A stretch of DNA of 64,000 nt from Siphonodentalium dalli (GCA_032622095.1 CP136063.1:210350355-210414354); one strand, 5' to 3'; shown: positions 24,964 to 38,146, counted from the first letter of the stretch. Numbers and translations are program-made. Notes: a model not told the origin generated them from the sequence alone.

Positions 24964-25263
24964 GTTCCGGGTCCAACTATATTGGACAGGCTACTAACCG
25001 CTGACTATTCACGGGCGCGATCCCACTACTGCTTGACACGGGGACTTTTGCCTGCTGCGTTTCCGCCCTGGGCCGGTACGTCCCTCCTTAGACAAACCTG
25101 ACCACACGAGGCTCCCCAAGTGTGACCATAGTGATGCCAAGCTTAGTGCGGACGCCCGATCGACATAGACCACCGGCTAGCAGTGACCCCATCCTCAAGC
25201 CGTCCTCCGAACCAGGCCTCCAAGTAGTTAGATTACAGGAGCACACCACAACTCCCAGCCGAC
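24964..25263 (-). ncRNA. 7SL: 7SL RNA gene, copy 35, one inserted base
   Basis: An extra A in 25091-25100 lengthens the GGUUGUCUAAGG segment. T to G at 25131 breaks the conserved CAAUAUGG (CACUAUGG). One A is lost at 24941-24950, shortening the third terminator run. The two indels cancel, so the unit stays 733 bp. Confidence 0.86.
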
Positions 25264-25697
25264 AACTCTCCTTCCCAACTGCACATTTGTATGCATTCAC
25301 CTATAAGTGACATGTCCGAATCAACAACTGCACTTTGGTTGACCCATTTGTACAATCCATATGTTACAACCATACAGCCACGTGTCAAATCGAAAGACAG
25401 AGTTGTCCATCCTTGCCCACATACAACACTCAATGTTTGTAAACCAAGATCACGACACTGTGCATGCATTGCCAAGGGGGCATTAACTTTGACTCATCCG
25501 CCCATTGTTCACTTTGGGAAGAAACAAAAAGTGCAGGTCAGAATATATATCGTGTATTTGGGAAGGGACTCAAAACAAACCCCGATCATGTGTCACCCAA
25601 ATTTTTTTCTTTTAGTCGTTTGGGCTAGAATTTTTGCTCATTTTGATCGCACGGGTACACGCAAATGAAAGATGTCGACAAAACTGCGAAAATAAAA

Positions 25698-25996
25698 GTT
25701 CCGGGTCCAACTATATTGGACAGGCTACTAACCGCTGACTATTCACGGGCGCGATCCCACTACTGCTTGACACGGGGACTTTTGCCTGCTGCGTTTCCGC
25801 CCTGGGCCGGTACGTCCCTCCTTAGACAACCTGACCACACGAGGCTCCGCAAGTGTGACCATATTGATGCCAAGCTTAGTGCGGACGCCCGATCGACATA
25901 GACCACCGGCTAGCAGTGACCCCATCCTCAAGCCGTCCTCCGAACCAGGCCTCCAAGTAGTTAGATTACAGGAGCACACCACAACTCCCAGCCGAC
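25698..25996 (-). ncRNA. 7SL: 7SL RNA gene, copy 36, helix 6 closing pair lost
   Basis: C to G at 25849 replaces the G-C pair that closes the GGAG loop with C-C. The spacer carries marker C at 26293. Confidence 0.88.
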
Positions 25997-26430
25997 AACT
26001 CTCCTTCCCAACTGCACATTTGTATGCATTCACCTATAAGTGACATGTCCGAATCAACAACTGCACTTTGGTTGACCCATTTGTACAATCCATATGTTAC
26101 AACCATACAGCCACGTGTCAAATCGAAAGACAGAGTTGTCCATCCTTGCCCACATACAACACTCAATGTTTGTAAACCAAGATCACGACACTGTGCATGC
26201 ATTGCCAAGGGGGCATTAACTTTGACTCATCCGCCCATTGTTCACTTTGGGAAGAAACAAAAAGTGCAGGTCAGAATATATATCGTGTATTTCGGAAGGG
26301 ACTCAAAACAAACCCCGATCATGTGTCACCCAAATTTTTGTCTTTTAGTCGTTTGGGCTAGAATTTTTGCTCATTTTGATCGCACGGGTACACGCAAATG
26401 AAAGATGTCGACAAAACTGCGAAAATAAAA

Positions 26431-26729
26431 GTTCCGGGTCCAACTATATTGGACAGGCTACTAACCGCCGACTATTCACGGACGCGATCCCACTACTGCT
26501 TGACACGGGGACTTTTGCCTGCTGCGTTTCCGCCCTGGGCCGGTACGTCCCTCCTTAGACAACCTGACCACACGAGGCTTCCCAAGTGTGACCATATTGA
26601 TGCCAAGCTTAGTGCGGACGCCCGATCGACATAGACCACCGGCTAGCAGTGACCCCATCCTCAAGCCGTCCTCCGAACCAGGCCTCCAAGTAGTTAGATT
26701 ACAGGAGCACACCACAACTCCCAGCCGAC
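26431..26729 (-). ncRNA. 7SL: 7SL RNA gene, copy 37, A/B recombinant unit
   Basis: Carries the A2 set at 26469, 26482 and 26580, but the bases upstream of its start are family B (A at 26736). The switch lies in the 5' half of the gene or the first bases upstream of it. Confidence 0.9.
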
Positions 26730-27162
26730 AACTCTACTTCCCAACTGCACATTTGTATGCATTCACCTATAAGTGACATGTCCGAATCAACAACTGCACT
26801 TTGGTTGACCCATTTGTACAATCCATATGTTACAACCATACAGCCACGTGTCAAATCGAAAGACAGAGTTGTCCATCCTTGCCCACATACAACAGTCGAT
26901 GTTTGTAAACCAAGATCACGACACTGTGCGTGCATTGCCAAGGGGGCATTAACTTTGACTCATCCGCCCATTGTTCACTTTGGGAAGAAACAAAAAGTGC
27001 AGGTCAGAATATATATCGTGTATTTGGGAAGGGACTCAAAACAAACCCCGATCATGTGTCACCCAAATTTTTTCTTTTAGTCGTTTGGGCTAGAATTTTT
27101 GCTCATTTTGATCGCACGGGTACACGCATTTGAAAGATGTCGACAAAACTGCGAAAATAAAA

Positions 27163-27461
27163 GTTCCGGGTGCAACTATATTGGACAGGCTACTAACCGC
27201 TGACTATTCACGGGCGAGATCCCACTACTGCTTGACACGGGGACTTTTGCCTGCTGCGTTTCCGCCCTGGGCCGGTACGTCCCTCCTTAGACAACCTGAC
27301 CACACGAGGCTCCCCAAGTGTGACCATATTGATGCCAAGCTTAGTGCGGACGCCCGATCGACATAGACCACCGGCTAGCAGTGACCCCATCCTCAAGCCG
27401 TCCTCCGAACCAGGCCTCCAAGTAGTTAGATTACAGGAGCACACCACAACTCCCAGCCGAC
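27163..27461 (-). ncRNA. 7SL: 7SL RNA gene, copy 38
   Basis: C to G at 27172, shared with copy 41, breaks the small GTCCAA/TTGGAC dyad near the 3' end. C to A at 27217 changes GATCGCGCC to GATCTCGCC on the gene strand, within a highly conserved block. Confidence 0.88.
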
Positions 27462-27894
27462 AACTCTACTTCCCAACTGCACATTTGTATGCATTCACCT
27501 ATAAGTGACATGTCCGAATCAACAACTGCACTTTGGTTGACCCATTTGTACAATCCATATGTTACAACCATACAGCCACGTGTCAAATCGAAAGACAGAG
27601 TTGTCCATCCTTGCCCACATACAACAGTCGATGTTTGTAAACCAAGATCACGACACTGTGCGTGCATTGCCAAGGGGGCATTAACTTTGACTCATCCGCC
27701 CATTGTTCACTTTGGGAAGAAACAAAAAGTGCAGGTCAGAATATATATCGTGTATTTGGGAAGGGACTCAAAACAAACCCCGATCATGTGTCACCCAAAT
27801 TTTTTCTTTTAGTCGTTTGGGCTAGAATTTTTGCTCATTTTGATCGCACGGGTACACGCATTTGAAAGATGTCGACAAAACTGCGAAAATAAAA

Positions 27895-28193
27895 GTTCCG
27901 GGTCCAACTATATTGGACAGGCTACTAACCGCTGACTATTCACGGGCGCGATCCCACTACTGCTTGACACGGGGACTTTTGCCTGCTGCGTTTCCGCCCT
28001 GGGCCGGTACGTCCCTCCTTAGACAACCTGACCACACGAGGCTCCCCAAGTGTGACCATATTGATGCCAAGCTTAGTGCGGACGCCCGATCGACATAGAC
28101 CACCGGCTAGCAGTGACCCCATCCTCAAGCCGTCCTCCGAACCAGGCCTCCAAGTAGTTAGATTACAGGAGCACACCACAACTCCCAGCCGAC
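27895..28193 (-). ncRNA. 7SL: 7SL RNA gene, copy 39
   Basis: Majority gene sequence; family B. Spacer CpG transition at 28322. Confidence 0.92.
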
Positions 28194-28626
28194 AACTCTA
28201 CTTCCCAACTGCACATTTGTATGCATTCACCTATAAGTGACATGTCCGAATCAACAACTGCACTTTGGTTGACCCATTTGTACAATCCATATGTTACAAC
28301 CATACAGCCACGTGTCAAATCAAAAGACAGAGTTGTCCATCCTTGCCCACATACAACAGTCGATGTTTGTAAACCAAGATCACGACACTGTGCGTGCATT
28401 GCCAAGGGGGCATTAACTTTGACTCATCCGCCCATTGTTCACTTTGGGAAGAAACAAAAAGTGCAGGTCAGAATATATATCGTGTATTTGGGAAGGGACT
28501 CAAAACAAACCCCGATCATGTGTCACCCAAATTTTTTCTTTTAGTCGTTTGGGCTAGAATTTTTGCTCATTTTGATCGCACGGGTACACGCATTTGAAAG
28601 ATGTCGACAAAACTGCGAAAATAAAA

Positions 28627-28925
28627 GTTCCGGGTCCAACTATATTGGACAGGCTACTAACCGCTGACTATTCACGGGCGCGATCCCACTACTGCTTGAC
28701 ACGGGGACTTTTGCCTGCTGCGTTTCCGCCCTGGGCCGGTACGTCCCTCCTTAGACAACCTGACCAAACGAGGCTCCCCAAGTGTGACCATATTGATGCC
28801 AAGCTTAGTGCGGACGCCCGATCGACATAGACCACCGGCTAGCAGTGACCCCATCCTCAAGCCGTCCTCCGAACCAGGCCTCCAAGTAGTTAGATTACAG
28901 GAGCACACCACAACTCCCAGCCGAC
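28627..28925 (-). ncRNA. 7SL: 7SL RNA gene, copy 40, helix 6 mismatch
   Basis: C to A at 28767 breaks one pair of the CACAC/GUGUG stem (C-U). The change is shared only with copy 46. Confidence 0.89.
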
Positions 28926-29358
28926 AACTCTACTTCCCAACTGCACATTTGTATGCATTCACCTATAAGTGACATGTCCGAATCAACAACTGCACTTTGG
29001 TTGACCCATTTGTACAATCCATATGTTACAACCATACAGCCACGTGTCAAATCGAAAGACAGAGTTGTCCATCCTTGCCCACATACAACAGTCGATGTTT
29101 GTAAACCAAGATCACGACACTGTGCGTGCATTGCCAAGGGGGCATTAACTTTGACTCATCCGCCCATTGTTCACTTTGGGAAGAAACAAAAAGTGCAGGT
29201 CAGAATATATATCGTGTATTTGGGAAGGGACTCAAAACAAACCCCGATCATGTGTCACCCAAATTTTTTCTTTTAGTCGTTTGGGCTAGAATTTTTGCTC
29301 ATTTTGATCGCACGGGTACACGCATTTGAAAGATGTCGACAAAACTGCGAAAATAAAA

Positions 29359-29657
29359 GTTCCGGGTGCAACTATATTGGACAGGCTACTAACCGCTGTC
29401 TATTCACGGGCGCGATCCCACTACTGCTTGACACGGGGACTTTTGCCTGCTGCGTTTCCGCCCTGGGCCGGTACGTCCCTCCTTAGACAACCTGACCACA
29501 CGAGGCTCCCCAAGTGTGACCATATTGATGCCAAGCTTAGTGCGGACGCCCGATCGACATAGACCACCGGCTAGCAGTGACCCCATCCTCAAGCCGTCCT
29601 CCGAACCAGGCCTCCAAGTAGTTAGATTACAGGAGCACACCACAACTCCCAGCCGAC
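29359..29657 (-). ncRNA. 7SL: 7SL RNA gene, copy 41
   Basis: C to G at 29368, shared with copy 38, and a private A to T at 29399. Confidence 0.89.
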
Positions 29658-30090
29658 AACTCTACTTCCCAACTGCACATTTGTATGCATTCACCTATAA
29701 GTGACATGTCCGAATCAACAACTGCACTTTGGTTGACCCATTTGTACAATCCATATGTTACAACCATACAGCCACGTGTCAAATCGAAAGACAGAGTTGT
29801 CCATCCTTGCCCACATACAACAGTCGATGTTTGTAAACCAAGATCACGACACTGTGCGTGCATTGCCAAGGGGGCATTAACTTTGACTCATCCGCCCATT
29901 GTTCACTTTGGGAAGAAACAAAAAGTGCAGGTCAGAATATATATCGTGTATTTGGGAAGGGACTCAAAACAAACCCCGATCATGTGTCACCCAAATTTTT
30001 TCTTTTAGTCGTTTGGGCTAGAATTTTTGCTCATTTTGATCGCACGGGTACACGCATTTGAAAGATGTCGACAAAACTGCGAAAATAAAA

Positions 30091-30389
30091 GTTCCGGGTC
30101 CAACTATATTGGACAGGCTACTAACCGCTGACTATTCACGGGCGCGATCCCACTACTGCTTGACACGGGGACTTTTGCCTGCTGCGTTTCCGCCCTGGGC
30201 CGGTACGTCCCTCCTTAGACAACCTGACCACACGAGGCTCCCCAAGTGTGACCATATTGATGCCAAGCTTAGTGCGGACGCCCGATCGACATAGACCACC
30301 GGCTAGCAGTGACCCCATCCTCAAGCCGTCCTCCGAACCAGGCCTCCAAGTAGTTAGATTACAGGAGCACACCACAACTCCCAGCCGAC
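30091..30389 (-). ncRNA. 7SL: 7SL RNA gene, copy 42
   Basis: Majority gene sequence; family B. Confidence 0.92.
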
Positions 30390-30822
30390 AACTCTACTTC
30401 CCAACTGCACATTTGTATGCATTCACCTATAAGTGACATGTCCGAATCAACAACTGCACTTTGGTTGACCCATTTGTACAATCCATATGTTACAACCATA
30501 CAGCCACGTGTCAAATCGAAAGACAGAGTTGTCCATCCTTGCCCACATACAACAGTCGATGTTTGTAAACCAAGATCACGACACTGTGCGTGCATTGCCA
30601 AGGGGGCATTAACTTTGACTCATCCGCCCATTGTTCACTTTGGGAAGAAACAAAAAGTGCAGGTCAGAATATATATCGTGTATTTGGGAAGGGACTCAAA
30701 ACAAACCCCGATCATGTGTCACCCAAATTTTTTCTTTTAGTCGTTTGGGCTAGAATTTTTGCTCATTTTGATCGCACGGGTACACGCATTTGAAAGATGT
30801 CGACAAAACTGCGAAAATAAAA

Positions 30823-31121
30823 GTTCCGGGTCCAACTATATTGGACAGGCTACTAACCGCTGACTATTCACGGGCGCGATCCCACTACTGCTTGACACGG
30901 GGACTTTTGCCTGCTGCGTTTCCGCCCTGGGCCGGTACGTCCCTCCTTAGACAACCTGACCACACGAGGCTCCCCAAGTGTGACCATATTGATGCCAAGC
31001 TTAGTGCGGACGCCCGATCGACATAGACCACCGGCTAGCAGTGACCCCATCCTCAAGCCGTCCTCCGAACCAGGCCTCCAAGTAGTTAGATTACAGGAGC
31101 ACACCACAACTCCCAGCCGAC
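30823..31121 (-). ncRNA. 7SL: 7SL RNA gene, copy 43
   Basis: Majority gene sequence; family B, private spacer change near 31257. Confidence 0.92.
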
Positions 31122-31554
31122 AACTCTACTTCCCAACTGCACATTTGTATGCATTCACCTATAAGTGACATGTCCGAATCAACAACTGCACTTTGGTTGA
31201 CCCATTTGTACAATCCATATGTTACAACCATACAGCCACGTGTCAAATCGAAAGACGGAGTTGTCCATCCTTGCCCACATACAACAGTCGATGTTTGTAA
31301 ACCAAGATCACGACACTGTGCGTGCATTGCCAAGGGGGCATTAACTTTGACTCATCCGCCCATTGTTCACTTTGGGAAGAAACAAAAAGTGCAGGTCAGA
31401 ATATATATCGTGTATTTGGGAAGGGACTCAAAACAAACCCCGATCATGTGTCACCCAAATTTTTTCTTTTAGTCGTTTGGGCTAGAATTTTTGCTCATTT
31501 TGATCGCACGGGTACACGCATTTGAAAGATGTCGACAAAACTGCGAAAATAAAA

Positions 31555-31853
31555 GTTCCGGGTCCAACTATATTGGACAAGCTACTAACCGCTGACTATT
31601 CACGGGCGCGATCCCACTACTGCTTGACACGGGGACTTTTGCCTGCTGCGTTTCCGCCCTGGGCCGGTACGTCCCTCCTTAGACAACCTGACCACACGAG
31701 GCTCCCCAAGTGTGACCATATTGATGCCAAGCTTAGTGCGGACGCCCGATCGACATAGACCACCGGTTAGCAGTGACCCCATCCTCAAGCCGTCCTCCGA
31801 ACCAGGCCTCCAAGTAGTTAGATTACAGGAGCACACCACAACTCCCAGCCGAC
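31555..31853 (-). ncRNA. 7SL: 7SL RNA gene, copy 44
   Basis: G to A at 31580. C to T at 31767 turns a G-U pair of helix 5 into A-U, so it preserves the fold. The spacer has private changes near 32047 and 32199. Confidence 0.9.
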
Positions 31854-32286
31854 AACTCTACTTCCCAACTGCACATTTGTATGCATTCACCTATAAGTGA
31901 CATGTCCGAATCAACAACTGCACTTTGGTTGACCCATTTGTACAATCCATATGTTACAACCATACAGCCACGTGTCAAATCGAAAGACAGAGTTGTCCAT
32001 CCTTGCCCACATACAACAGTCGATGTTTGTAAACCAAGATCACGACTCTGTGCGTGCATTGCCAAGGGGGCATTAACTTTGACTCATCCGCCCATTGTTC
32101 ACTTTGGGAAGAAACAAAAAGTGCAGGTCAGAATATATATCGTGTATTTGGGAAGGGACTCAAAACAAACCCCGATCATGTGTCACCCAAATTTTTTCGT
32201 TTAGTCGTTTGGGCTAGAATTTTTGCTCATTTTGATCGCACGGGTACACGCATTTGAAAGATGTCGACAAAACTGCGAAAATAAAA

Positions 32287-32585
32287 GTTCCGGGTCCAAC
32301 TATATTGGACAGGCTACTAACCGCTGACTATTCACGGGCGCGATCCCACTACTGCTTGACACGGGGACTTTTGTCTGCTGCGTTTCCGCCCTGGGCCGGT
32401 ACGTCCCTCCTTAGACAACCTGACCACACGAGGCTCCCCAAGTGTGACCATATTGATGCCAAGCTTAGTGCGGACGCCCGATCGACATAGACCACCGGCT
32501 AGCAGTGACCCCATCCTCAAGCCGTCCTCCGAACCAGGCCTCCAAGTAGTTAGATTACAGGAGCACACCACAACTCCCAGCCGAC
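32287..32585 (-). ncRNA. 7SL: 7SL RNA gene, copy 45, AGCAGG variant
   Basis: C to T at 32374 makes AGCAGG into AGCAGA in helix 8. The same change recurs in copies 81 and 87. Confidence 0.89.
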
Positions 32586-33018
32586 AACTCTACTTCCCAA
32601 CTGCACATTTGTATGCATTCACCTATAAGTGACATGTCCGAATCAACAACTGCACTTTGGTTGACCCATTTGTACAATCCATATGTTACAACCATACAGC
32701 CACGTGTCAAATCGAAAGACAGAGTTGTCCATCCTTGCCCACATACAACAGTCGATGTTTGTAAACCAAGATCACGACACTGTGCGTGCATTGCCAAGGG
32801 GGCATTAACTTTGACTCATCCGCCCATTGTTCACTTTGGGAAGAAACAAAAAGTGCAGGTCAGAATATATATCGTGTATTTGGGAAGGGACTCAAAACAA
32901 ACCCCGATCATGTGTCACCCAAATTTTTTCTTTTAGTCGTTTGGGCTAGAATTTTTGCTCATTTTGATCGCACGGGTACACGCATTTGAAAGATGTCGAC
33001 AAAACTGCGAAAATAAAA

Positions 33019-33317
33019 GTTCCGGGTCCAACTATATTGGACAGGCTACTAACCGCTGACTATTCACGGGCGCGATCCCACTACTGCTTGACACGGGGAC
33101 TTTTGCCTGCTGCGTTTCCGCCCTGGGCCGGTACGTCCCTCCTTAGACAACCTGACCAAACGAGGCTCCCCAAGTGTGACCATATTGATGCCAAGCTTAG
33201 TGCGGACGCCCGATCGACATAGACCACCGGCTAGCAGTGACCCCATCCTCAAGCCGTCCTCCGAACCAGGCCTCCAAGTAGTTAGATTACAGGAGCACAC
33301 CACAACTCCCAGCCGAC
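33019..33317 (-). ncRNA. 7SL: 7SL RNA gene, copy 46, helix 6 mismatch
   Basis: C to A at 33159, as in copy 40 six units earlier. Private spacer changes at 33620 and 33698-33700. Confidence 0.89.
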
Positions 33318-33750
33318 AACTCTACTTCCCAACTGCACATTTGTATGCATTCACCTATAAGTGACATGTCCGAATCAACAACTGCACTTTGGTTGACCCA
33401 TTTGTACAATCCATATGTTACAACCATACAGCCACGTGTCAAATCGAAAGACAGAGTTGTCCATCCTTGCCCACATACAACAGTCGATGTTTGTAAACCA
33501 AGATCACGACACTGTGCGTGCATTGCCAAGGGGGCATTAACTTTGACTCATCCGCCCATTGTTCACTTTGGGAAGAAACAAAAAGTGCAGGTCAGAATAT
33601 ATATCGTGTATTTGGGAAGCGACTCAAAACAAACCCCGATCATGTGTCACCCAAATTTTTTCTTTTAGTCGTTTGGGCTAGAATTTTTGCTCATTTTGTT
33701 CGCACGGGTACACGCATTTGAAAGATGTCGACAAAACTGCGAAAATAAAA

Positions 33751-34049
33751 GTTCCGGGTCCAACTATATTGGACAGGCTACTAACCGCTGACTATTCACG
33801 GGCGCGATCCCACTACTGCTTGACACGGGGACTTTTGCCTGCTGCGTTTCCGCCCTGGGCCGGTACGTCCCTCCTTAGACAACCTGACCACACGAGGCTC
33901 CCCAAGTGTGACCATATTGATGCCAAGCTTAGTGCGGACGCCCGATCGACATAGACCACCGGCTAGCAGTGACCCCATCCTCAAGCCGTCCTCCGAACCA
34001 GGCCTCCAAGTAGTTAGATTACAGGAGCACACCACAACTCCCAGCCGAC
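33751..34049 (-). ncRNA. 7SL: 7SL RNA gene, copy 47
   Basis: Majority gene sequence; private spacer changes at 34203 and about 34400. Confidence 0.92.
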
Positions 34050-34482
34050 AACTCTACTTCCCAACTGCACATTTGTATGCATTCACCTATAAGTGACATG
34101 TCCGAATCAACAACTGCACTTTGGTTGACCCATTTGTACAATCCATATGTTACAACCATACAGCCACGTGTCAAATCGAAAGACAGAGTTGTCCATCCTT
34201 GCTCACATACAACAGTCGATGTTTGTAAACCAAGATCACGACACTGTGCGTGCATTGCCAAGGGGGCATTAACTTTGACTCATCCGCCCATTGTTCACTT
34301 TGGGAAGAAACAAAAAGTGCAGGTCAGAATATATATCGTGTATTTGGGAAGGGACTCAAAACAAACCCCGATCATGTGTCACCCAAATTTTTTCTTTTAT
34401 TCGTTTGGGCTAGAATTTTTGCTCATTTTGATCGCACGGGTACACGCATTTGAAAGATGTCGACAAAACTGCGAAAATAAAA

Positions 34483-34781
34483 GTTCCGGGTCCAACTATA
34501 TTGGACAGGCTACTAACCGCTGACTATTCACGGGCGCGATCCCACTACTGCTTGACACGGGGACTTTTGCCTGCTGCGTTTCCGCCCTGGGCCGGTACGT
34601 CCCTCCTTAGACAACCTGACCACACGAGGCTCCCCAAGTGTGACCGTATTGATGCCAAGCTTAGTGCGGACGCCCGATCGACATAGACCACCGGCTAGCA
34701 GTGACCCCATCCTCAAGCCGTCCTCCGAACCAGGCCTCCAAGTAGTTAGATTACAGGAGCACACCACAACTCCCAGCCGAC
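34483..34781 (-). ncRNA. 7SL: 7SL RNA gene, copy 48
   Basis: A to G at 34646 changes CAAUAUGG to CAAUACGG. The spacer T run is interrupted by G at about 35123. Last full family B spacer. Confidence 0.9.
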
Positions 34782-35214
34782 AACTCTACTTCCCAACTGC
34801 ACATTTGTATGCATTCACCTATAAGTGACATGTCCGAATCAACAACTGCACTTTGGTTGACCCATTTGTACAATCCATATGTTACAACCATACAGCCACG
34901 TGTCAAATCGAAAGACAGAGTTGTCCATCCTTGCCCACATACAACAGTCGATGTTTGTAAACCAAGATCACGACACTGTGCGTGCATTGCCAAGGGGGCA
35001 TTAACTTTGACTCATCCGCCCATTGTTCACTTTGGGAAGAAACAAAAAGTGCAGGTCAGAATATATATCGTGTATTTGGGAAGGGACTCAAAACAAACCC
35101 CGATCATGTGTCACCCAAATTTGTTCTTTTAGTCGTTTGGGCTAGAATTTTTGCTCATTTTGATCGCACGGGTACACGCATTTGAAAGATGTCGACAAAA
35201 CTGCGAAAATAAAA

Positions 35215-35513
35215 GTTCCGGGTCCAACTATATTGGACAGGCTACTAACCGCTGACTATTCACGGGCGCGATCCCACTACTGCTTGACACGGGGACTTTT
35301 GCCTGCTGCGTTTCCGCCCTGGGCCGGTACGTCCCTCCTTAGACAACCTGACCACACGAGGCTCCCCAAGTGTGACCATATTGATGCCAAGCTTAGTGCG
35401 GACGCCCGATCGACATAGACCACCGGCTAGCAGTGACCCCATCCTCAAGCCGTCCTCCGAACCAGGCCTCCAAGTAGTTAGATTACAGGAGCACACCACA
35501 ACTCCCAGCCGAC
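35215..35513 (-). ncRNA. 7SL: 7SL RNA gene, copy 49, B/C boundary unit
   Basis: Majority gene sequence. The junction on its 3' side is B (CATTTG) and its upstream side is C (C at 35520). Confidence 0.92.
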
Positions 35514-35947
35514 AACTCTCCTTCCCAACTGCACATTTGTATGCATTCACCTATAAGTGACATGTCCGAATCAACAACTGCACTTTGGTTGACCCATTTG
35601 TACAATCCATATGTTACAACCATACAGCCACGTGTCAAATCGAAAGACAGAGTTGTCCATCCTTGCCCACATACAACACTCGATGTTTGTAAACCAAGAT
35701 CACGACACTGTGCATGCATTGCCAAGGGGGCATTAACTTTGACTCATCCGCCCATTGTTCACTTTGGGAAGAAACAAAAAGTGCAGGTCAGAATATATAT
35801 CGTGTATTTGGGAAGGGACTCAAAACAAACCCCGATCATGTGTCACCCAAATTTTTTTCTTTTAGTCGTTTGGGCTAGAATTTTTGCTCATTTTGATCGC
35901 ACGGGTACACGCAAATGAAAGATGTCGACAAAACTGCGAAAATAAAA

Positions 35948-36246
35948 GTTCCGGGTCCAACTATATTGGACAGGCTACTAACCGCTGACTATTCACGGGC
36001 GCGATCCCACTACTGCTTGACACGGGGACTTTTGCCTGCTGCGTTTCCGCCCTGGGCCGGTACGTCCCTCCTTAGACAACCTGACCACACGAGGCTCCCC
36101 AAGTGTGACCATATTGATGCCAAGCTTAGTGCGGACGCCCGATCGACATAGACCACCGGCTAGCAGTGACCCCATCCTCAAGCCGTCCTCCGAACCAGGC
36201 CTCCAAGTAGTTAGATTACAGGAGCACACCACAACTCCCAGCCGAC
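35948..36246 (-). ncRNA. 7SL: 7SL RNA gene, copy 50
   Basis: Majority gene sequence; family C. Confidence 0.92.
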
Positions 36247-36680
36247 AACTCTCCTTCCCAACTGCACATTTGTATGCATTCACCTATAAGTGACATGTCC
36301 GAATCAACAACTGCACTTTGGTTGACCCATTTGTACAATCCATATGTTACAACCATACAGCCACGTGTCAAATCGAAAGACAGAGTTGTCCATCCTTGCC
36401 CACATACAACACTCGATGTTTGTAAACCAAGATCACGACACTGTGCATGCATTGCCAAGGGGGCATTAACTTTGACTCATCCGCCCATTGTTCACTTTGG
36501 GAAGAAACAAAAAGTGCAGGTCAGAATATATATCGTGTATTTGGGAAGGGACTCAAAACAAACCCCGATCATGTGTCACCCAAATTTTTTTCTTTTAGTC
36601 GTTTGGGCTAGAATTTTTGCTCATTTTGATCGCACGGGTACACGCAAATGAAAGATGTCGACAAAACTGCGAAAATAAAA

Positions 36681-36979
36681 GTTCCGGGTCCAACTATATT
36701 GGACAGGCTACTAACCGCTGACTATTCACGGGCGCGATCCCACTACTGCTTGACACGGGGACTTTTGCCTGCTGCGTTTCCGCCCTGGGCCGGTACGTCC
36801 CTCCTTAGACAACCTGACCACACGAGGCTCCCCAAGTGTGACCATATTGATGCCAAGCTTAGTGCGGACGCCCGATCGACATAGACCACCGGCTAGCAGT
36901 GACCCCATCCTCAAGCCGTCCTCCGAACCAGGCCTCCAAGTAGTTAGATTACAGGAGCACACCACAACTCCCAGCCGAC
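36681..36979 (-). ncRNA. 7SL: 7SL RNA gene, copy 51
   Basis: Majority gene sequence; spacer variant AATCGATG near 37144. Confidence 0.92.
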
Positions 36980-37413
36980 AACTCTCCTTCCCAACTGCAC
37001 ATTTGTATGCATTCACCTATAAGTGACATGTCCGAATCAACAACTGCACTTTGGTTGACCCATTTGTACAATCCATATGTTACAACCATACAGCCACGTG
37101 TCAAATCGAAAGACAGAGTTGTCCATCCTTGCCCACATACAACAATCGATGTTTGTAAACCAAGATCACGACACTGTGCATGCATTGCCAAGGGGGCATT
37201 AACTTTGACTCATCCGCCCATTGTTCACTTTGGGAAGAAACAAAAAGTGCAGGTCAGAATATATATCGTGTATTTGGGAAGGGACTCAAAACAAACCCCG
37301 ATCATGTGTCACCCAAATTTTTTTCTTTTAGTCGTTTGGGCTAGAATTTTTGCTCATTTTGATCGCACGGGTACACGCAAATGAAAGATGTCGACAAAAC
37401 TGCGAAAATAAAA

Positions 37414-37712
37414 GTTCCGGGTCCAACTATATTGGACAGGCTACTAACCGCTGACTATTCACGGGCGCGATCCCACTACTGCTTGACACGGGGACTTTTG
37501 CCTGCTGCGTTTCCGCCCTGAGCCGGTACGTCCCTCCTTAGACAACCTGACCACACGAGGCTCCCCAAGTGTGACCATATTGATGCCAAGCTTAGTGCGG
37601 ACGCCCGATCGACATAGACCACCGGCTAGCAGTGACCCCATCCTCAAGCCGTCCTCCGAACCAGGCCTCCAAGTAGTTAGATTACAGGAGCACACCACAA
37701 CTCCCAGCCGAC
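37414..37712 (-). ncRNA. 7SL: 7SL RNA gene, copy 52, conserved-block change
   Basis: G to A at 37521 changes CCGGCCCAGG to CCGGCTCAGG at the base of helix 8, a nearly invariant block, so this copy may be impaired. Confidence 0.88.
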
Positions 37713-38146
37713 AACTCTCCTTCCCAACTGCACATTTGTATGCATTCACCTATAAGTGACATGTCCGAATCAACAACTGCACTTTGGTTGACCCATTTGT
37801 ACAATCCATATGTTACAACCATACAGCCACGTGTCAAATCGAAAGACAGAGTTGTCCATCCTTGCCCACATACAACACTCGATGTTTGTAAACCAAGATC
37901 ACGACACTGTGCATGCATTGCCAAGGGGGCATTAACTTTGACTCATCCGCCCATTGTTCACTTTGGGAAGAAACAAAAAGTGCAGGTCAGAATATATATC
38001 GTGTATTTGGGAAGGGACTCAAAACAAACCCCGATCATGTGTCACCCAAATTTTTTTCTTTTAGTCGTTTGGGCTAGAATTTTTGCTCATTTTGATCGCA
38101 CGGGTACACGCAAATGAAAGATGTCGACAAAACTGCGAAAATAAAA

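Larger units (their letters stand above)
1..26580. repeat. Spacer family A block (copies 1-37, first part)
   Basis: Units are 733 bp. Diagnostic bases, in first-unit coordinates: C at 349, C at 508, A at 511, A at 543, and CAAATG at the unit junction. The T run at 681 is usually TTTTTGTC. It is seven T then C in the spacers following copies 7, 9, 10, 25, 27, 29 and 35. This is the most variable block. The last A marker is the T at 26580 inside the copy 37 gene. Confidence 0.9.
26736..35183. repeat. Spacer family B block (copy 37 spacer to copy 49 junction)
   Basis: Units are 732 bp. They have A at the 349 equivalent (seven bases upstream of the RNA start), G at 508 and 511, G at 543 (GCGTGC), a six-T run and a CATTTG junction. 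The first B base is at 26736 and the last is the CATTTG at about 35183. Confidence 0.9.
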
